In this document: piece by piece, positions 27,278 to 36,397 of the stretch
How the letters are laid out: every line of letters starts with the position of its first letter
How positions within the stretch are numbered: the stretch's first letter is position 1
Assembly (NCBI RefSeq): GCF_002027545.1
Contig: NZ_MXAN01000081.1
Coordinates: 11,136 to 75,135 of the forward strand
Source of the DNA: Moraxella lacunata
GTDB taxonomy: Bacteria > Pseudomonadota > Gammaproteobacteria > Pseudomonadales > Moraxellaceae
DNA: 64,000 nt
Direction of reading: 5' to 3'
Position numbers and translations under genes: made by a program
Notes under the pieces: generated by a model
Seen by the model: the letters and a program-made list of their open reading frames with translations, nothing else
What the model was told of the DNA's origin: nothing
Databases searched by the model: none

Positions 27278-29274
27278 TGTACTAAGAAAAGTTTGCCTTG
27301 TTCGGTGGTGAAGTAGGTTTGTTTTTTGCTGTTTGGGCTTTCTGGAAAGCTAAATGCCAAAAACCCACGTTTTACAAGCTCAGAGATGTAGCGATTTCTA
27401 ATGCCGTCTTTGTTTTTTTGTAAAAAATGTGCAATTTGGGCAGATGATAAGGGCTGTTCTGCACACAAAGACAGTATTTGTTCCTGTATTTGTTGCTTGA
27501 CGTTTAGTGGCGTGGGTAGTATGTCTGTTGGATTAACTCCGGCATTAACTCCGGCATTAGGCTTATCGAGTCCGGCATTAACTCCGGCATTGGGGTTATC
27601 AACTCCGGCATTAACTCCGGCATTGGGCTTATCGAGTCCGGTGTTGGGGTTAGTGGCTGTAATGATAGAATCGTCCGTTTTGGCGTTAGGTATAGGTATG
27701 CCAATCGGGGTGCCCAAGGGTGTATCAGATAAACTAAATAAGTCGGTAGGGTTGGTGTCTGCTAGCCTATAAACTGTGCCTGTGCCTTTACCTGACTTTT
27801 GGAGCATGTTTTTTTGTATCAACTGTCTAAGCAGTTTGGTAATGTCTGTGGGGTGTATGCCCAAGAGCTTTTGTAGGCGTGTATTGGTGCTGGTTGTTTC
27901 CATTTTTATGGTAGCCAGCACCACTCTTTCATCTTGGCTAAGTGTATCAAACGCTTGTCCGAACTGTATCACCAAATCGTTAATGATGTTTTGGGGGTAT
28001 AGACTGGCGATTTTTAATTTGACAAGGGTTTGATGATTGGGTTCTCGTCTTTCTTCAAAAGTGGGTTTTTGCCAATGTTGTTCTGCCCAACTGTCGTGAA
28101 TGGTTTGAATGCCCGTGCCTGCTTGCTCACAAGCCTTAATAAGGCGGAACATCTGCTGTAATTTTCGGTTGCGACAGTCGCTACTGCCAGTATGTTCTAG
28201 GGCATACTGGGCAGAGATACGCATAGTGCCGGGGTTGGAAAAGCAAAACTCATGTTCGTATTTTTCTACCAAAATAGGCATACGGTCAGCATAATTGGCG
28301 TGAATGAGACAATTAACCAACGCCTCTCTTAGGGCATCATGCACAGGCGTTTCATCTTGGCGTATACCGTCTTTTAGGGCAAATGGAACATCTAGCCCTT
28401 GGGGTAAGCGGTAGGCAACATGGCGATAAAAGTCAAAAAGATTGCCTGACCAGTTGCCGTCTAGGGCTAGGCGATGACTCCAACGGGGGTTGTTATTCAG
28501 ATATTCCCTATAATCCACAAAATAATTGGGGAAAATATCCTGAATGGCAGACAATTGCCCAAACATCAACAGACCTGCTTTGGTAACACCACTAATCTTT
28601 TTTGAGCGGTTGACGCCGTAAGCTCCGATTTGTTGCAAAAACTTTTGGGTGTCGTAGCTGTTAAAGGGTGAGTTGGGGTTTAGGTTGGTATAAATTTGGC
28701 GATAGTCTTGTATAGAAGTTAAATCCAAGTCCTCAATTGTATAATGTTCCAATACTTCATCATCACGATTTTCCAATTGTTTTTCAGCGATGAGTAGGTT
28801 TACTTTGTCATCATCTAGCCGATAATCGCCCTCATGTTGGCGAATAAAGGTGTTGCCATAAGGGTTTTCGGTTAGGTGAACAGGTTGTTGAGTGCGTTTG
28901 GCTCGGGGGACGGCTACCAGCATGACCACTTTATCATCAATTTGCCATTCGTGTATATCACTGTCACTCAAAAGATTGGTGCTGACTTTCTTTTTGTTGT
29001 TTAGATTGTCAAAAAGCTCTTTTTTGACTTTGGCAACATCGACAATGCCTTGTACCTCAAACTGCCCATTTTTTTCTTTGACACCAAGCACAACCACACC
29101 GCCATTGGTGTTGGCAAAAGCACTGTAACTTTCCCAAAAAGCACTGGGCAAACTGCCCCTGCCGTCTTTTCCTGTGGCAAGTTTACATTCTATTTCTATG
29201 CTTTCTTGCAGTATGTCTAAGTGATTGCTGTCAATGCTATTGATGATGTCATTGATAAAGTAGTGATTATTCAT
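27259..29274 (-). CDS. AlbA_2 (Schlafen-like) and GHKL-type ATPase domain protein
   Basis: The 671-residue protein begins with an AlbA_2 domain (IEIECKLA near residue 25, AFANTNGGVVVLGVKE near 55). A RecG-like/GHKL ATP-binding region follows near residues 310-420, with EALVNCLIHANY as the N-box and EQAGTGIQTI as the G-box, then a winged-helix-like part. A repetitive linker made of PNAGVNAG-type units (about residues 540-585) leads to a second C-terminal winged helix. Proteins of this type are common in defence islands and are thought to bind nucleic acid. It sits between DUF4391 and mod in the same direction. Its last codon and stop (ATG TAA) are in the first 13-bp repeat. No strong ribosome site precedes the start. 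Confidence 0.82.
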   Translation of the reverse strand: MNNHYFINDIINSIDSNHLDILQESIEIECKLATGKDGRGSLPSAFWESYSAFANTNGGVVVLGVKEKNGQFEVQGIVDVAKVKKELFDNLNNKKKVSTNLLSDSDIHEWQIDDKVVMLVAVPRAKRTQQPVHLTENPYGNTFIRQHEGDYRLDDDKVNLLIAEKQLENRDDEVLEHYTIEDLDLTSIQDYRQIYTNLNPNSPFNSYDTQKFLQQIGAYGVNRSKKISGVTKAGLLMFGQLSAIQDIFPNYFVDYREYLNNNPRWSHRLALDGNWSGNLFDFYRHVAYRLPQGLDVPFALKDGIRQDETPVHDALREALVNCLIHANYADRMPILVEKYEHEFCFSNPGTMRISAQYALEHTGSSDCRNRKLQQMFRLIKACEQAGTGIQTIHDSWAEQHWQKPTFEERREPNHQTLVKLKIASLYPQNIINDLVIQFGQAFDTLSQDERVVLATIKMETTSTNTRLQKLLGIHPTDITKLLRQLIQKNMLQKSGKGTGTVYRLADTNPTDLFSLSDTPLGTPIGIPIPNAKTDDSIITATNPNTGLDKPNAGVNAGVDNPNAGVNAGLDKPNAGVNAGVNPTDILPTPLNVKQQIQEQILSLCAEQPLSSAQIAHFLQKNKDGIRNRYISELVKRGFLAFSFPESPNSKKQTYFTTEQGKLFLVQHDKYM
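27532..27652 (-). repeat. In-frame 66-bp/12-bp repeats encoding a PNAGVNAG linker
   Basis: A 12-bp motif (ATTAACTCCGGC on the plus strand) recurs within a larger unit of about 66 bp (22 codons). Both periods are multiples of three, so copy change would lengthen or shorten the linker of the AlbA_2 protein without frameshift. Confidence 0.8.
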
Positions 29275-29308
29275 TGTGATAAGTTATGATTGGGTGAATT
29301 GTGCTATT

Positions 29309-29974
29309 TTACACCAAATTAAGCTGTCTTTGTATGGCTTGTATTTCGCTGTTTATTTGTACTTTGCGATTGAACTGTTTTTCTTTGGCAAGTTTGGCGG
29401 TGAGTTTAGTCAGCTGTTTTTGTAGCTGGTGAGTTTGGCGTGCTTTTTGTAGATTTTGGGATAAATTACTGGCAAAAGAGCCTGTTGGTGCTGGGCAGGG
29501 TAATAGTGTATGAATAAAATAAGCGTACAGCTCATCTAAATTGGGCAATATCGGCAAATCAGCACTTGGTACATTTGCCAAATCTTTTGATGTGTAATAG
29601 TCGTCCAAGACAAGTTTGTCTTTGTCGGCAAGATTTTGGCGTTTGTAAGTGGCAGTTTGGTAGATACTGCCATTTGGGTGGTGGCTTTCAAAGATGATGG
29701 GGCTTGGTATCAGTCTGTCTATATATGTCAAGATGTCGGTATTTAGGGTGTTTGTGCGTGTGATAAGATGAAAAATCTGAATCTCCGCCACGTCTTTACC
29801 TGCATGGATGTTTAGTGTGGCAGGCGAGAGCTTGTTTGCCCAAATGATTTTTTCTATCTCTTGGGTAAACAGTCGCTGTATGCGAGCATTGGCGTTGCCT
29901 TGTTCATAAAATCGGCTTTTGGCGATGACTTGTCCGACTTCGGTGGTGGCAGGATAGTGGTGGCGGATGTTCAT
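29309..29974 (-). CDS. DUF4391 family protein
   Basis: The 221-residue protein matches the pattern I know for DUF4391: an N-terminal ATTEVGQVIAKSRFYE, then FTQEIEKIIWANKLSPATLNI, EIQIFHLITR, and YIDRLIPSPIIFE, with a basic helical tail that may be a coiled coil (residues about 165-221). No enzymatic motif is visible and the biochemical function is not established. It starts 5 bases after the helicase stop, so it is surely co-transcribed and probably translationally coupled. As I recall, the family often neighbours SNF2-like helicases and type III modification genes. A role as partner or adaptor of the helicase is inference. Confidence 0.75.
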   Translation of the reverse strand: MNIRHHYPATTEVGQVIAKSRFYEQGNANARIQRLFTQEIEKIIWANKLSPATLNIHAGKDVAEIQIFHLITRTNTLNTDILTYIDRLIPSPIIFESHHPNGSIYQTATYKRQNLADKDKLVLDDYYTSKDLANVPSADLPILPNLDELYAYFIHTLLPCPAPTGSFASNLSQNLQKARQTHQLQKQLTKLTAKLAKEKQFNRKVQINSEIQAIQRQLNLV

Positions 29975-29979
29975 GGCGA

Positions 29980-32900
29980 CTACTCAATGACAAAAAAGTT
30001 GATAAGCTCAAAGTCGTTCAACCCTGAAATCTCATGCTCTAAGGCTTGGGTGTGACGACTGCCAAACAGACTGTCAATGTCGCTTTGAGTTTGGCGGTCT
30101 TGGATATGGGCAATGGCATTGTCTAGTAAGGCAGAATACTCGCTCATGTCCCGTCCGTCCTTGGTGCGTTCATTAAATAGCTCGTACGCTGATGTAATGG
30201 GCGTGTCAGTATGACGACACGCCTGAGCGAGCAAATCTAGGAGATGTTTGGCTTTGGTGTGATTGTAGAGTATCTCACCTGCTTTGTTTAGATAAATGAC
30301 AAAGTAAGGGTACAAAGGATTTTGTCCACCCAGCTCTTTTTTGGCGTTTTTAAGTTTTAGCACAAAAACAACCCCTGCACTTAGCCCATACTCATCATTA
30401 TGGGGTATTACGGTGTGCAGTCCGTGGGGTAGGCGTTTTATGGCGGGGTGCTTATCCAGATAGGCAAGCAGCTCCATGCGAAAATCATTAAGTCCCAAAT
30501 CCGTGATAGACACACCACCGCCCACATCTTCTAAGTCTAGCACTTCGTTTTGTAGGCGTTTTAGTTGCTCTTTGCGGTATGCCATGTCATGACTTTGGTG
30601 TTTTAGAATGTCATCATCACCAGTGCTTGTCATATCTACAATCGCCATGCGATTCTCCACACGCTCTTTGAGATTGATGTACTCATCAAGACTGATGTCT
30701 GGCCAATAATTGACAAGTTGAATGCTGTCGTTGGGCGAGCCGATACGGTCAATCCGCCCAAAACGCTGAATGATACGCACAGGATTCCAATGAATGTCAT
30801 AGTTGATGAGATAATCGCAATCTTGCAAGTTCTGACCCTCTGAGATACAGTCAGTGGCTATCAAAATATCAATCGCACGAGATTCGTTGGGAAAGATGTC
30901 CGCCTTTTGCTTGGATTGCGGTGAAAACAACGTCAATAATCCTTGCAAATCATAGCTTTTTTGGCTATTTGGCATTTTGCCAAGGGTGGAGTGGTTGTTT
31001 GTGCCTGTGATTTTGGCGGTATGCAAGCCAAAATGCGTCAAAAAATAAGTTGATACGGTCTCATACAGGTAATCAGCCGTATCAGCAAAGGCGGTAAAAA
31101 CAATGACTTTTTTGTTGTCTGGGTTGATGGGATTTTGGATTTTGTGGGTGATATGAGCGATGAGTTGTTGGAGCTTGACATCTTTGTGGGTATTGATATG
31201 ACAAATAAGAGACAACAGCTCATCAATCACTGCCATGTCGTCTTTTAAGGCGCGCTCAAAACTTCGGGTATCCATGTCATCTAGGCGAATTTTTAGCACG
31301 CCACCAATCATATCTTCATCATCATCGTCAATATTGGGCAATGCCACCTCACCTGAGCCAATCTGCTTTCTATGAAAATCGTCAATCTGCCCCAAAATAT
31401 CACTCATGAGCGTTTTCATTTTGGTTAGGGTTAGTCTAAACGCATGAATGGAGCTTTCAAGGCGTTTTAAAAGATTGACTGTCATCAAAGATTGTAGGCT
31501 TTTTTCACGGTCAGCTTGGCGAAAGCGAGAGCCTGTGCCTGTGGTGGTATCAAACAGTTCAGCATACTGTGCCAACCTGCTTGGCAAGATATAACCCATG
31601 GGGGCATAGACCGTCATCTTAATGCTGGCTAATAGCGTGTAAATGTCATTTAAGGCAATGTTATTATCCACACTAATGCCACAGCGATAAGATAGGGGCT
31701 TGTGGCGAGTGGGGAATTTACCAATGGCTTTGGTGTCATAAAAAGTTTGAATGTGCTTTCTTGAACGAGCAATGGTAACGCTATCTAAGAGCTTAAAAAA
31801 ATCCAATTCTAGTTTGTTTAAAATAGCATCGGTTGTACGATACTCAGGCGGTAGCTTTGTCCATTCATTGAAGGCAGTTTGGGCTTTTCTAAATATTGTG
31901 TCTATGCTTTGATTGATGTCTAATTTATCTTCTAATAAACTGCTATCGCCTTCATAAGCTAAGGCAAGCTGATTTTTTAGGTCGTTGAATTTATTATTAA
32001 CAGGCGTAGCAGACAACATCAGAACCTTGGTTTTTACCCCTTGGCGAATGATTTTGTTCATCAAATGATCATAGCGTGTTTCTTTATCTTTAAAATATTC
32101 TTTATTTCTAAAATTATGCGACTCATCTATCACCAGCAAATCATAATTTCCCCAGTTTATTTTGGACAAATCCATACCCAAAGTATGCCCCGATGTTCTA
32201 GATAGGTCTGTGTGATATAAAACATCATAATTAAATCGGTCTTTGGCAAAAATATTAGTGATGACATTGGTGTTATAACTTGTCCAGTTATCGCTTAACT
32301 TTTTGGGGCATAGCACCAAAACACTTTTATTTCTAAGTTCATAATATTTGATGACTGCCAAAGCACTAAAAGTCTTGCCCAGACCCACGCTATCGGCTAG
32401 GATACAGCCATTGAACTTTTCTAACTTATTGATAATACCGATAACAGCATCTTTTTGAAATTCAAACAATTTCTGCCAAATAAGCGTATTTTGATAGCCC
32501 GTTTTATCATTAGGTAGATTGTCCTCATTGCTGTCGTCTAAAAATTCCTTAAACAAATGATACAATGCCAAAAAATAAATTCTTTGTGGGTCGTTTTCTT
32601 GATAAACTGACTCTATGTGGCGAACGATTTCTTGGCTGACATCATGTGCTTTTGTGGGGTCGCACCATAACTGGTCAAATACCATTTCATGCTGTTTGAC
32701 AGCACTGGTGTCGTTCATGACATAGACAAAATTAGATAATGCATTGCTTTTTTGTAAACCCAACCCCACAGGCGTAAACCCTTGGGAAACTGGGGTGTAT
32801 AAGAAATGATGATTTTCATATTTTAAGATACAAAAATTTTGTATGGATTGATTGCTGATATTGGACTTAAAAGTGGCTTTTTGCCTTATCCAATTAGCAC

Positions 32901-33222
32901 ACTCTTTGGCAATGGCTTTTTGATTGAGTTTGTTTTTTAGGTGAATTTCAAATTCACTGCCATATAAACTTTTCTCATAAGTTGGCTTAGGAATAAAAAA
33001 TTCTCTTTTTTCTTTTTTGTCTTGGGCAACGGCAGAGACCGGCTCAAAACTGAATGAGCTAAAAATAAAATCAAAACTTTGCAATTGATTTAAGTGTTCT
33101 TTTAGGGTTTCATAAGCATAAATAGAAAAACTATCACCAATGAATTTACATTGGGTATTTGAGTTTAGGTGTTGTTTTATCTCATCAGCAAGCAGATGAT
33201 TGATATTGTCTATGAGTGTCAT
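29980..33222 (-). CDS. SNF2-type superfamily 2 helicase, defence associated
   Basis: The 1080-residue protein has an N-terminal region of about 250 residues whose layout recalls PLD-like nuclease modules but lacks a visible HxK motif. The helicase core follows: FQKDAVIGI, CILADSVGLGKT at about residues 273-284, LLVIDESHNFRN, LMLSATPVNN, VIVFTAFADTADYL, ATDCISEGQNLQ, and RIIQRFGRIDRIGS. The arginine-finger motif is intact, so ATP-driven translocation on DNA is likely. I chose ATG 33222 over TTG 33282 because AAGG stands 6 bases before it and the TTG overlaps a perfect -35 box. It is the first gene of the minus-strand island. Related helicases occur in DISARM and other anti-phage systems. Confidence 0.85.
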   Translation of the reverse strand: MTLIDNINHLLADEIKQHLNSNTQCKFIGDSFSIYAYETLKEHLNQLQSFDFIFSSFSFEPVSAVAQDKKEKREFFIPKPTYEKSLYGSEFEIHLKNKLNQKAIAKECANWIRQKATFKSNISNQSIQNFCILKYENHHFLYTPVSQGFTPVGLGLQKSNALSNFVYVMNDTSAVKQHEMVFDQLWCDPTKAHDVSQEIVRHIESVYQENDPQRIYFLALYHLFKEFLDDSNEDNLPNDKTGYQNTLIWQKLFEFQKDAVIGIINKLEKFNGCILADSVGLGKTFSALAVIKYYELRNKSVLVLCPKKLSDNWTSYNTNVITNIFAKDRFNYDVLYHTDLSRTSGHTLGMDLSKINWGNYDLLVIDESHNFRNKEYFKDKETRYDHLMNKIIRQGVKTKVLMLSATPVNNKFNDLKNQLALAYEGDSSLLEDKLDINQSIDTIFRKAQTAFNEWTKLPPEYRTTDAILNKLELDFFKLLDSVTIARSRKHIQTFYDTKAIGKFPTRHKPLSYRCGISVDNNIALNDIYTLLASIKMTVYAPMGYILPSRLAQYAELFDTTTGTGSRFRQADREKSLQSLMTVNLLKRLESSIHAFRLTLTKMKTLMSDILGQIDDFHRKQIGSGEVALPNIDDDDEDMIGGVLKIRLDDMDTRSFERALKDDMAVIDELLSLICHINTHKDVKLQQLIAHITHKIQNPINPDNKKVIVFTAFADTADYLYETVSTYFLTHFGLHTAKITGTNNHSTLGKMPNSQKSYDLQGLLTLFSPQSKQKADIFPNESRAIDILIATDCISEGQNLQDCDYLINYDIHWNPVRIIQRFGRIDRIGSPNDSIQLVNYWPDISLDEYINLKERVENRMAIVDMTSTGDDDILKHQSHDMAYRKEQLKRLQNEVLDLEDVGGGVSITDLGLNDFRMELLAYLDKHPAIKRLPHGLHTVIPHNDEYGLSAGVVFVLKLKNAKKELGGQNPLYPYFVIYLNKAGEILYNHTKAKHLLDLLAQACRHTDTPITSAYELFNERTKDGRDMSEYSALLDNAIAHIQDRQTQSDIDSLFGSRHTQALEHEISGLNDFELINFFVIE

Positions 33223-33253
33223 GTGTTGCCTTGGGTGTATCGCTCTTCGCTTT

Positions 33254-33282
33254 AAAATAAAGGATATGTTGGTAGATGTCAA
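33254..33282 (-). promoter_or_regulatory. Sigma-70 promoter of the helicase-DUF4391 defence operon
   Basis: On the minus strand TTGACA (33277-33282) is followed after exactly 17 bases by TATTTT (33254-33259). Transcription would begin near 33247, giving a leader of about 25 bases to ATG 33222. The perfect -35 box suggests substantial basal expression. Confidence 0.75.
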
Positions 33283-33377
33283 GTGTATTCAAAAAAGAGT
33301 TTTGAGCAGTGCTCGATAGCCTAAGCATGTTAATAAAAATACACAATAATTACATAAGATTGCCGTGGTGTCCATGC

Positions 33378-33383
33378 TAAAAT
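33378..33383 (+). promoter_or_regulatory. Extended -10 element before the cation exchanger
   Basis: TGCTAAAAT with -10 hexamer TAAAAT lies about 29 bases before the exchanger ATG. The -35 is weak. It is divergent from the defence promoter. Confidence 0.45.
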
Positions 33384-33411
33384 ACACACCCCTTTTCTTA
33401 TCTTTTATGTT

Positions 33412-34362
33412 ATGTTATTAGCCATTATTGCGATGATTGTCGGCATTGCCTTGCTTGTGTATAGTGCCGAGTTTTTTATTGAAGGGTCGTCTGGCATCGC
33501 CCTAAAATTTGGTATGCCCAAACTGTTGGTGGGTATGCTGGTCATTGGGGTGGGCACATCCGCCCCTGAGATTGTCGTGTCGGTGTTGTCCACGCTAAAC
33601 GGAGCCCCTGGTTTGGCACTGGGTAATGCGTACGGCTCAAACATTACCAACATCACGCTTGTGCTGGGTGCAACAGCGTTGGTAAGCCCTTTGTTTATCC
33701 AAAAATCCTTGGTCAAATCCGACTTTTTGATACTCATCGGCATTACCGCTTTGGCGATTTTTCAGTTATTGGACGGACAAGTGAGCCGTCTGGACGGGGC
33801 GATACTCCTTGGGGTGTTGGCGGTGTTTTTGGCGTTTCAGATTTATATGGCAAAACTGGGCAAGTCCGCCAGCGATGACGTGCCTGACACGGTGGATTTT
33901 CGCATGGGCGTGGCGGTCGCCAAACTCATCGGGGGCTTGGTGGTATTGGTGCTAAGTTCACGCCTTGTGGTGTGGGGAGCGGTGGAGATTGCCAAAATCG
34001 CAGGGCTGTCCGAGCTTATCATTGGTCTTACCATTGTGGCAATAGGTACGAGCTTGCCCGAGCTGGTCTCATCCATCATCGCTGCACGCAAGGGCGAAGA
34101 TGAAATGGCTTTGGGTAACGTCATCGGCTCAAACATCTTTAACACCCTAGCGGTCGTGGGCATTCCTGCCGCCATCATGCCCATGGCGGTGGCTCAGGAA
34201 GTGGTGAGCCGTGATATGATTGTCATGGGTGGGGTGACGGGACTGTTGTTTATCCTGTGCCTGCTTGCCGTGCGTGGCAGTCAAAAACTCGGGCGTGGCG
34301 TGGGTGCGGTGCTGTTGTCTATCTTTATCGGCTATACGGTATGGCTGTTTGTGGGTGGTTAA
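33412..34362 (+). CDS. CaCA-family sodium/calcium exchanger (YrbG-like)
   Basis: The 316-residue protein is made of about ten membrane spans in two inverted halves. Each half carries the alpha-repeat that forms the ion path: GVGTSAPEIVVSVLST with ALGNAYGSNITNITL near residues 45-80, and AIGTSLPELVSSIIAA with ALGNVIGSNIFNTL near 205-245. This signature places it in the YrbG/CaCA group of inner membrane cation exchangers; the exact ions are inferred. There is no clear ribosome site. A bidirectional terminator follows and faces hemN. Confidence 0.92.
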   Translation: MLLAIIAMIVGIALLVYSAEFFIEGSSGIALKFGMPKLLVGMLVIGVGTSAPEIVVSVLSTLNGAPGLALGNAYGSNITNITLVLGATALVSPLFIQKSLVKSDFLILIGITALAIFQLLDGQVSRLDGAILLGVLAVFLAFQIYMAKLGKSASDDVPDTVDFRMGVAVAKLIGGLVVLVLSSRLVVWGAVEIAKIAGLSELIIGLTIVAIGTSLPELVSSIIAARKGEDEMALGNVIGSNIFNTLAVVGIPAAIMPMAVAQEVVSRDMIVMGGVTGLLFILCLLAVRGSQKLGRGVGAVLLSIFIGYTVWLFVGG

Positions 34363-34377
34363 ACCATACTTTGCATA

Positions 34378-34408
34378 AAAAACGACCATACATGTGATGG
34401 TCGTTTTT
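34378..34408. terminator. Bidirectional terminator between exchanger gene and hemN
   Basis: AAAAACGACCAT (34378-34389) and ATGGTCGTTTTT (34397-34408) form a perfect 12-bp stem with a 7-base loop and runs of A and T on either side. Confidence 0.9.
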
Positions 34409-34416
34409 ATTGGATG

Positions 34417-35805
34417 TCAGATGACTTTGCTAAACCGTCCGCTATGCTTTTGGGTTAGATATTCATCAAAGACCATTGCCACGTTACGCCCCAGTATCCG
34501 CCCTTTGGGTAGGATTTGTACGCCGGTTTCATCGATAAAGACAAGCCCATCTTCTGCCATTTGGTGTAGGTTTGCCAGCTCTGGCTCAAAATAACGGCGA
34601 CTGTCAATGCCGAATCGCTCATCAACATCGGCAAAGTCCAAGCGGTCATGGCATAATAAGTTCATGATGACATAACGGCGCAGCTTGTCCTTTTCATCTG
34701 CCCTGATGTGCTTGACGGCAGGGAGCGTGCCGTCATTAATGCGTGCTTGATAGGCTTTTAAATCAGTGGAGTTTTGTAGGATATGCTCGCCAATCTGACT
34801 GATACTGCTGACCCCAAACGAGAGTAGGTCGCACTCGCCCAAGATGGCATAGCCTTGAAAGTTGCGATGGAGCTTGCCTTGGCGTTGGGCGATTGCCATG
34901 TCATCATCAGGGCGGGCAAAATGGTCAATGCCAATGTACTGATAACTTGCGTCCGTGAGTGCCTTGATGGTGTTGCCAAACATGGTGAGCTTGTCGGCAG
35001 GACTAGGCAGGTCGTCATCTTTGATACGGCGTTGGGCGGTAAATCGCTCGGGCAAATGGGCGTAGTTAAACACCGATAAGCGGTCAGGGGCTAGGGCGAT
35101 GATTTTGGCGACCGTGTCCGCCATGCTCGCCACACTCTGATGGGGCAGACCATAAATCAAGTCAATATTAATCGAACCAAAGCCCAGTTCTCTGGCTTCA
35201 CGCATGACCGCCTGCACCATGCTGTGGGGCTGTACACGGTTCACGGCGATTTGCACGGTCTCGTCCAAATCCTGCACCCCAAACGATAAGCGATTGACCC
35301 CCAGCGAGCGTAACACCGCCAAAGTCGTCTGTCGAAGCTCTCGTGGATCAATCTCTACCGAATAATCCCCGTCATCAGCAAAGTCAAATTCATCTTGTAA
35401 AAACCGCCACAATATGCTTAGTTCATCATCGCTCAAAAAGGTGGGTGTACCGCCCCCTAAATGGACTTGTTTGACCTTTGCATTACCGTTTAGCAGGGAT
35501 TTTTTATGGCGAATTTCTCTAAACAGATAGTCTAGATAATCGCCCGAGTCGCTGTTTTTCTTGGTGATGATTTTGTTGCAACCGCAGTAATAGCACAGAT
35601 GACGGCAAAAGGGGATATGAATGTAGAACGATAGGGGGACGGCAGGGTCTTTTTGTTGTAAAATGCTCATCTCCACACCGTCTGCAATGGGGGCAAACTC
35701 TAAGGCGGTCGGATAGGACGTGTAACGGGGGCCTTGACGGTTGTATTTTTGAATCAAGGCTTCATCAAAGCTGACTTGGCTAAAATGGTGCATGGCGGTT
35801 GTCAA
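34417..35805 (-). CDS. hemN: Oxygen-independent coproporphyrinogen III oxidase (radical SAM)
   Basis: This 462-residue radical SAM enzyme converts coproporphyrinogen III to protoporphyrinogen IX without oxygen, in heme synthesis. The 4Fe-4S cluster motif CRHLCYYCGC is near residues 67-76, followed by HLGGGTPTFL. The N-terminal KYNRQGPRYTSYPTA and the full length are typical of true HemN and not of shorter HemW proteins. It could begin at residue 5 (second Met). No clear FNR box was seen upstream. Confidence 0.95.
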   Translation of the reverse strand: MTTAMHHFSQVSFDEALIQKYNRQGPRYTSYPTALEFAPIADGVEMSILQQKDPAVPLSFYIHIPFCRHLCYYCGCNKIITKKNSDSGDYLDYLFREIRHKKSLLNGNAKVKQVHLGGGTPTFLSDDELSILWRFLQDEFDFADDGDYSVEIDPRELRQTTLAVLRSLGVNRLSFGVQDLDETVQIAVNRVQPHSMVQAVMREARELGFGSINIDLIYGLPHQSVASMADTVAKIIALAPDRLSVFNYAHLPERFTAQRRIKDDDLPSPADKLTMFGNTIKALTDASYQYIGIDHFARPDDDMAIAQRQGKLHRNFQGYAILGECDLLSFGVSSISQIGEHILQNSTDLKAYQARINDGTLPAVKHIRADEKDKLRRYVIMNLLCHDRLDFADVDERFGIDSRRYFEPELANLHQMAEDGLVFIDETGVQILPKGRILGRNVAMVFDEYLTQKHSGRFSKVI

Positions 35806-35978
35806 TAAATGGGTATTGGAATGTTATTATAACTGTTTGGGCGGTGCGAGACAATAATACTTTTGGGGATTGACAGGATATGAAAAGCACGCCCAACAAA
35901 AGCATTGTTTAAAAATGCCAAAGCGGTGCGGATTGGGGGTAATTGGATTAATTGGCAAATTTATTCAATGAGTAAAAC

Positions 35979-36011
35979 AAAACCCCAAAACAAAAGTTCT
36001 GGGGTTTTTAA
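35979..36011 (-). terminator. Terminator after rplT
   Basis: AAAACCCCA (35979-35987) and TGGGGTTTTT (36000-36009) form a stem just downstream of the rplT stop. In the minus direction the stem ends in the run of T complementary to the left-hand A-run. Confidence 0.8.
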
Positions 36012-36024
36012 GTAAGCTGTTAGC

Positions 36025-36381
36025 TTAGGCTAGGGCAGACTTTGCTTTTTCGCAGATTGCCGTGAACGCTGCTGCGTCATGCATGGCGATGTCTGCTAGG
36101 ATACGGCGGTCAATCTCAATGCTTGCCTTTTTAAGACCATTGATAAGACGGCTGTATGACAGACCATTTAGACGAGCACCTGCATTGATACGAGCAATCC
36201 ACAGACGGCGGAAAGAGCGTTTTTTGTTACGACGGTCTCTATAAGCATACTGACCTGCTTTCATTACCGCTTGTACGGCAACACGATACACACGAGAGCG
36301 TGCACCATAGTAACCTTTTGCACGAGCCAAGACTTTTTTATGACGGCGGTTAGCCTGTACACCACGTTTTACACGAGCCAT
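36025..36381 (-). CDS. rplT: 50S ribosomal protein L20
   Basis: This 118-residue basic protein is typical of L20: [29 protein letters not shown] at the start and [22 protein letters not shown] in the middle. L20 binds 23S rRNA early in 50S assembly and, in well-studied bacteria, represses its own operon by binding the mRNA. An AGGAG site precedes the ATG. It follows rpmI by 16 bases. infC, the usual first gene of this operon, is absent here. Confidence 0.98.
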   Translation of the reverse strand: MARVKRGVQANRRHKKVLARAKGYYGARSRVYRVAVQAVMKAGQYAYRDRRNKKRSFRRLWIARINAGARLNGLSYSRLINGLKKASIEIDRRILADIAMHDAAAFTAICEKAKSALA

Positions 36382-36397
36382 TATATTCTCCTAGATA

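Noticed and set aside
27021-27311. 96-codon open frame on the plus strand through the 13-bp array, with a repeating YYMYLLHVLITCT peptide
   Set aside because: The 13-bp unit simply lacks stops on this strand in any frame, so the opening is automatic. It is antisense to mod and the AlbA_2 gene and has no ribosome site.
33222-33282. TTG at 33282 as the start of the helicase
   Set aside because: The TTG is the first part of a consensus -35 box (TTGACA) with a well-spaced -10. ATG 33222 has its own ribosome site.
22108-33282. BREX or DISARM system
   Set aside because: A helicase and a methyltransferase are present, but no PglZ, BrxC, DrmA, DrmB or DrmC equivalent was seen, and the methyltransferase is clearly a type III Mod with its Res.
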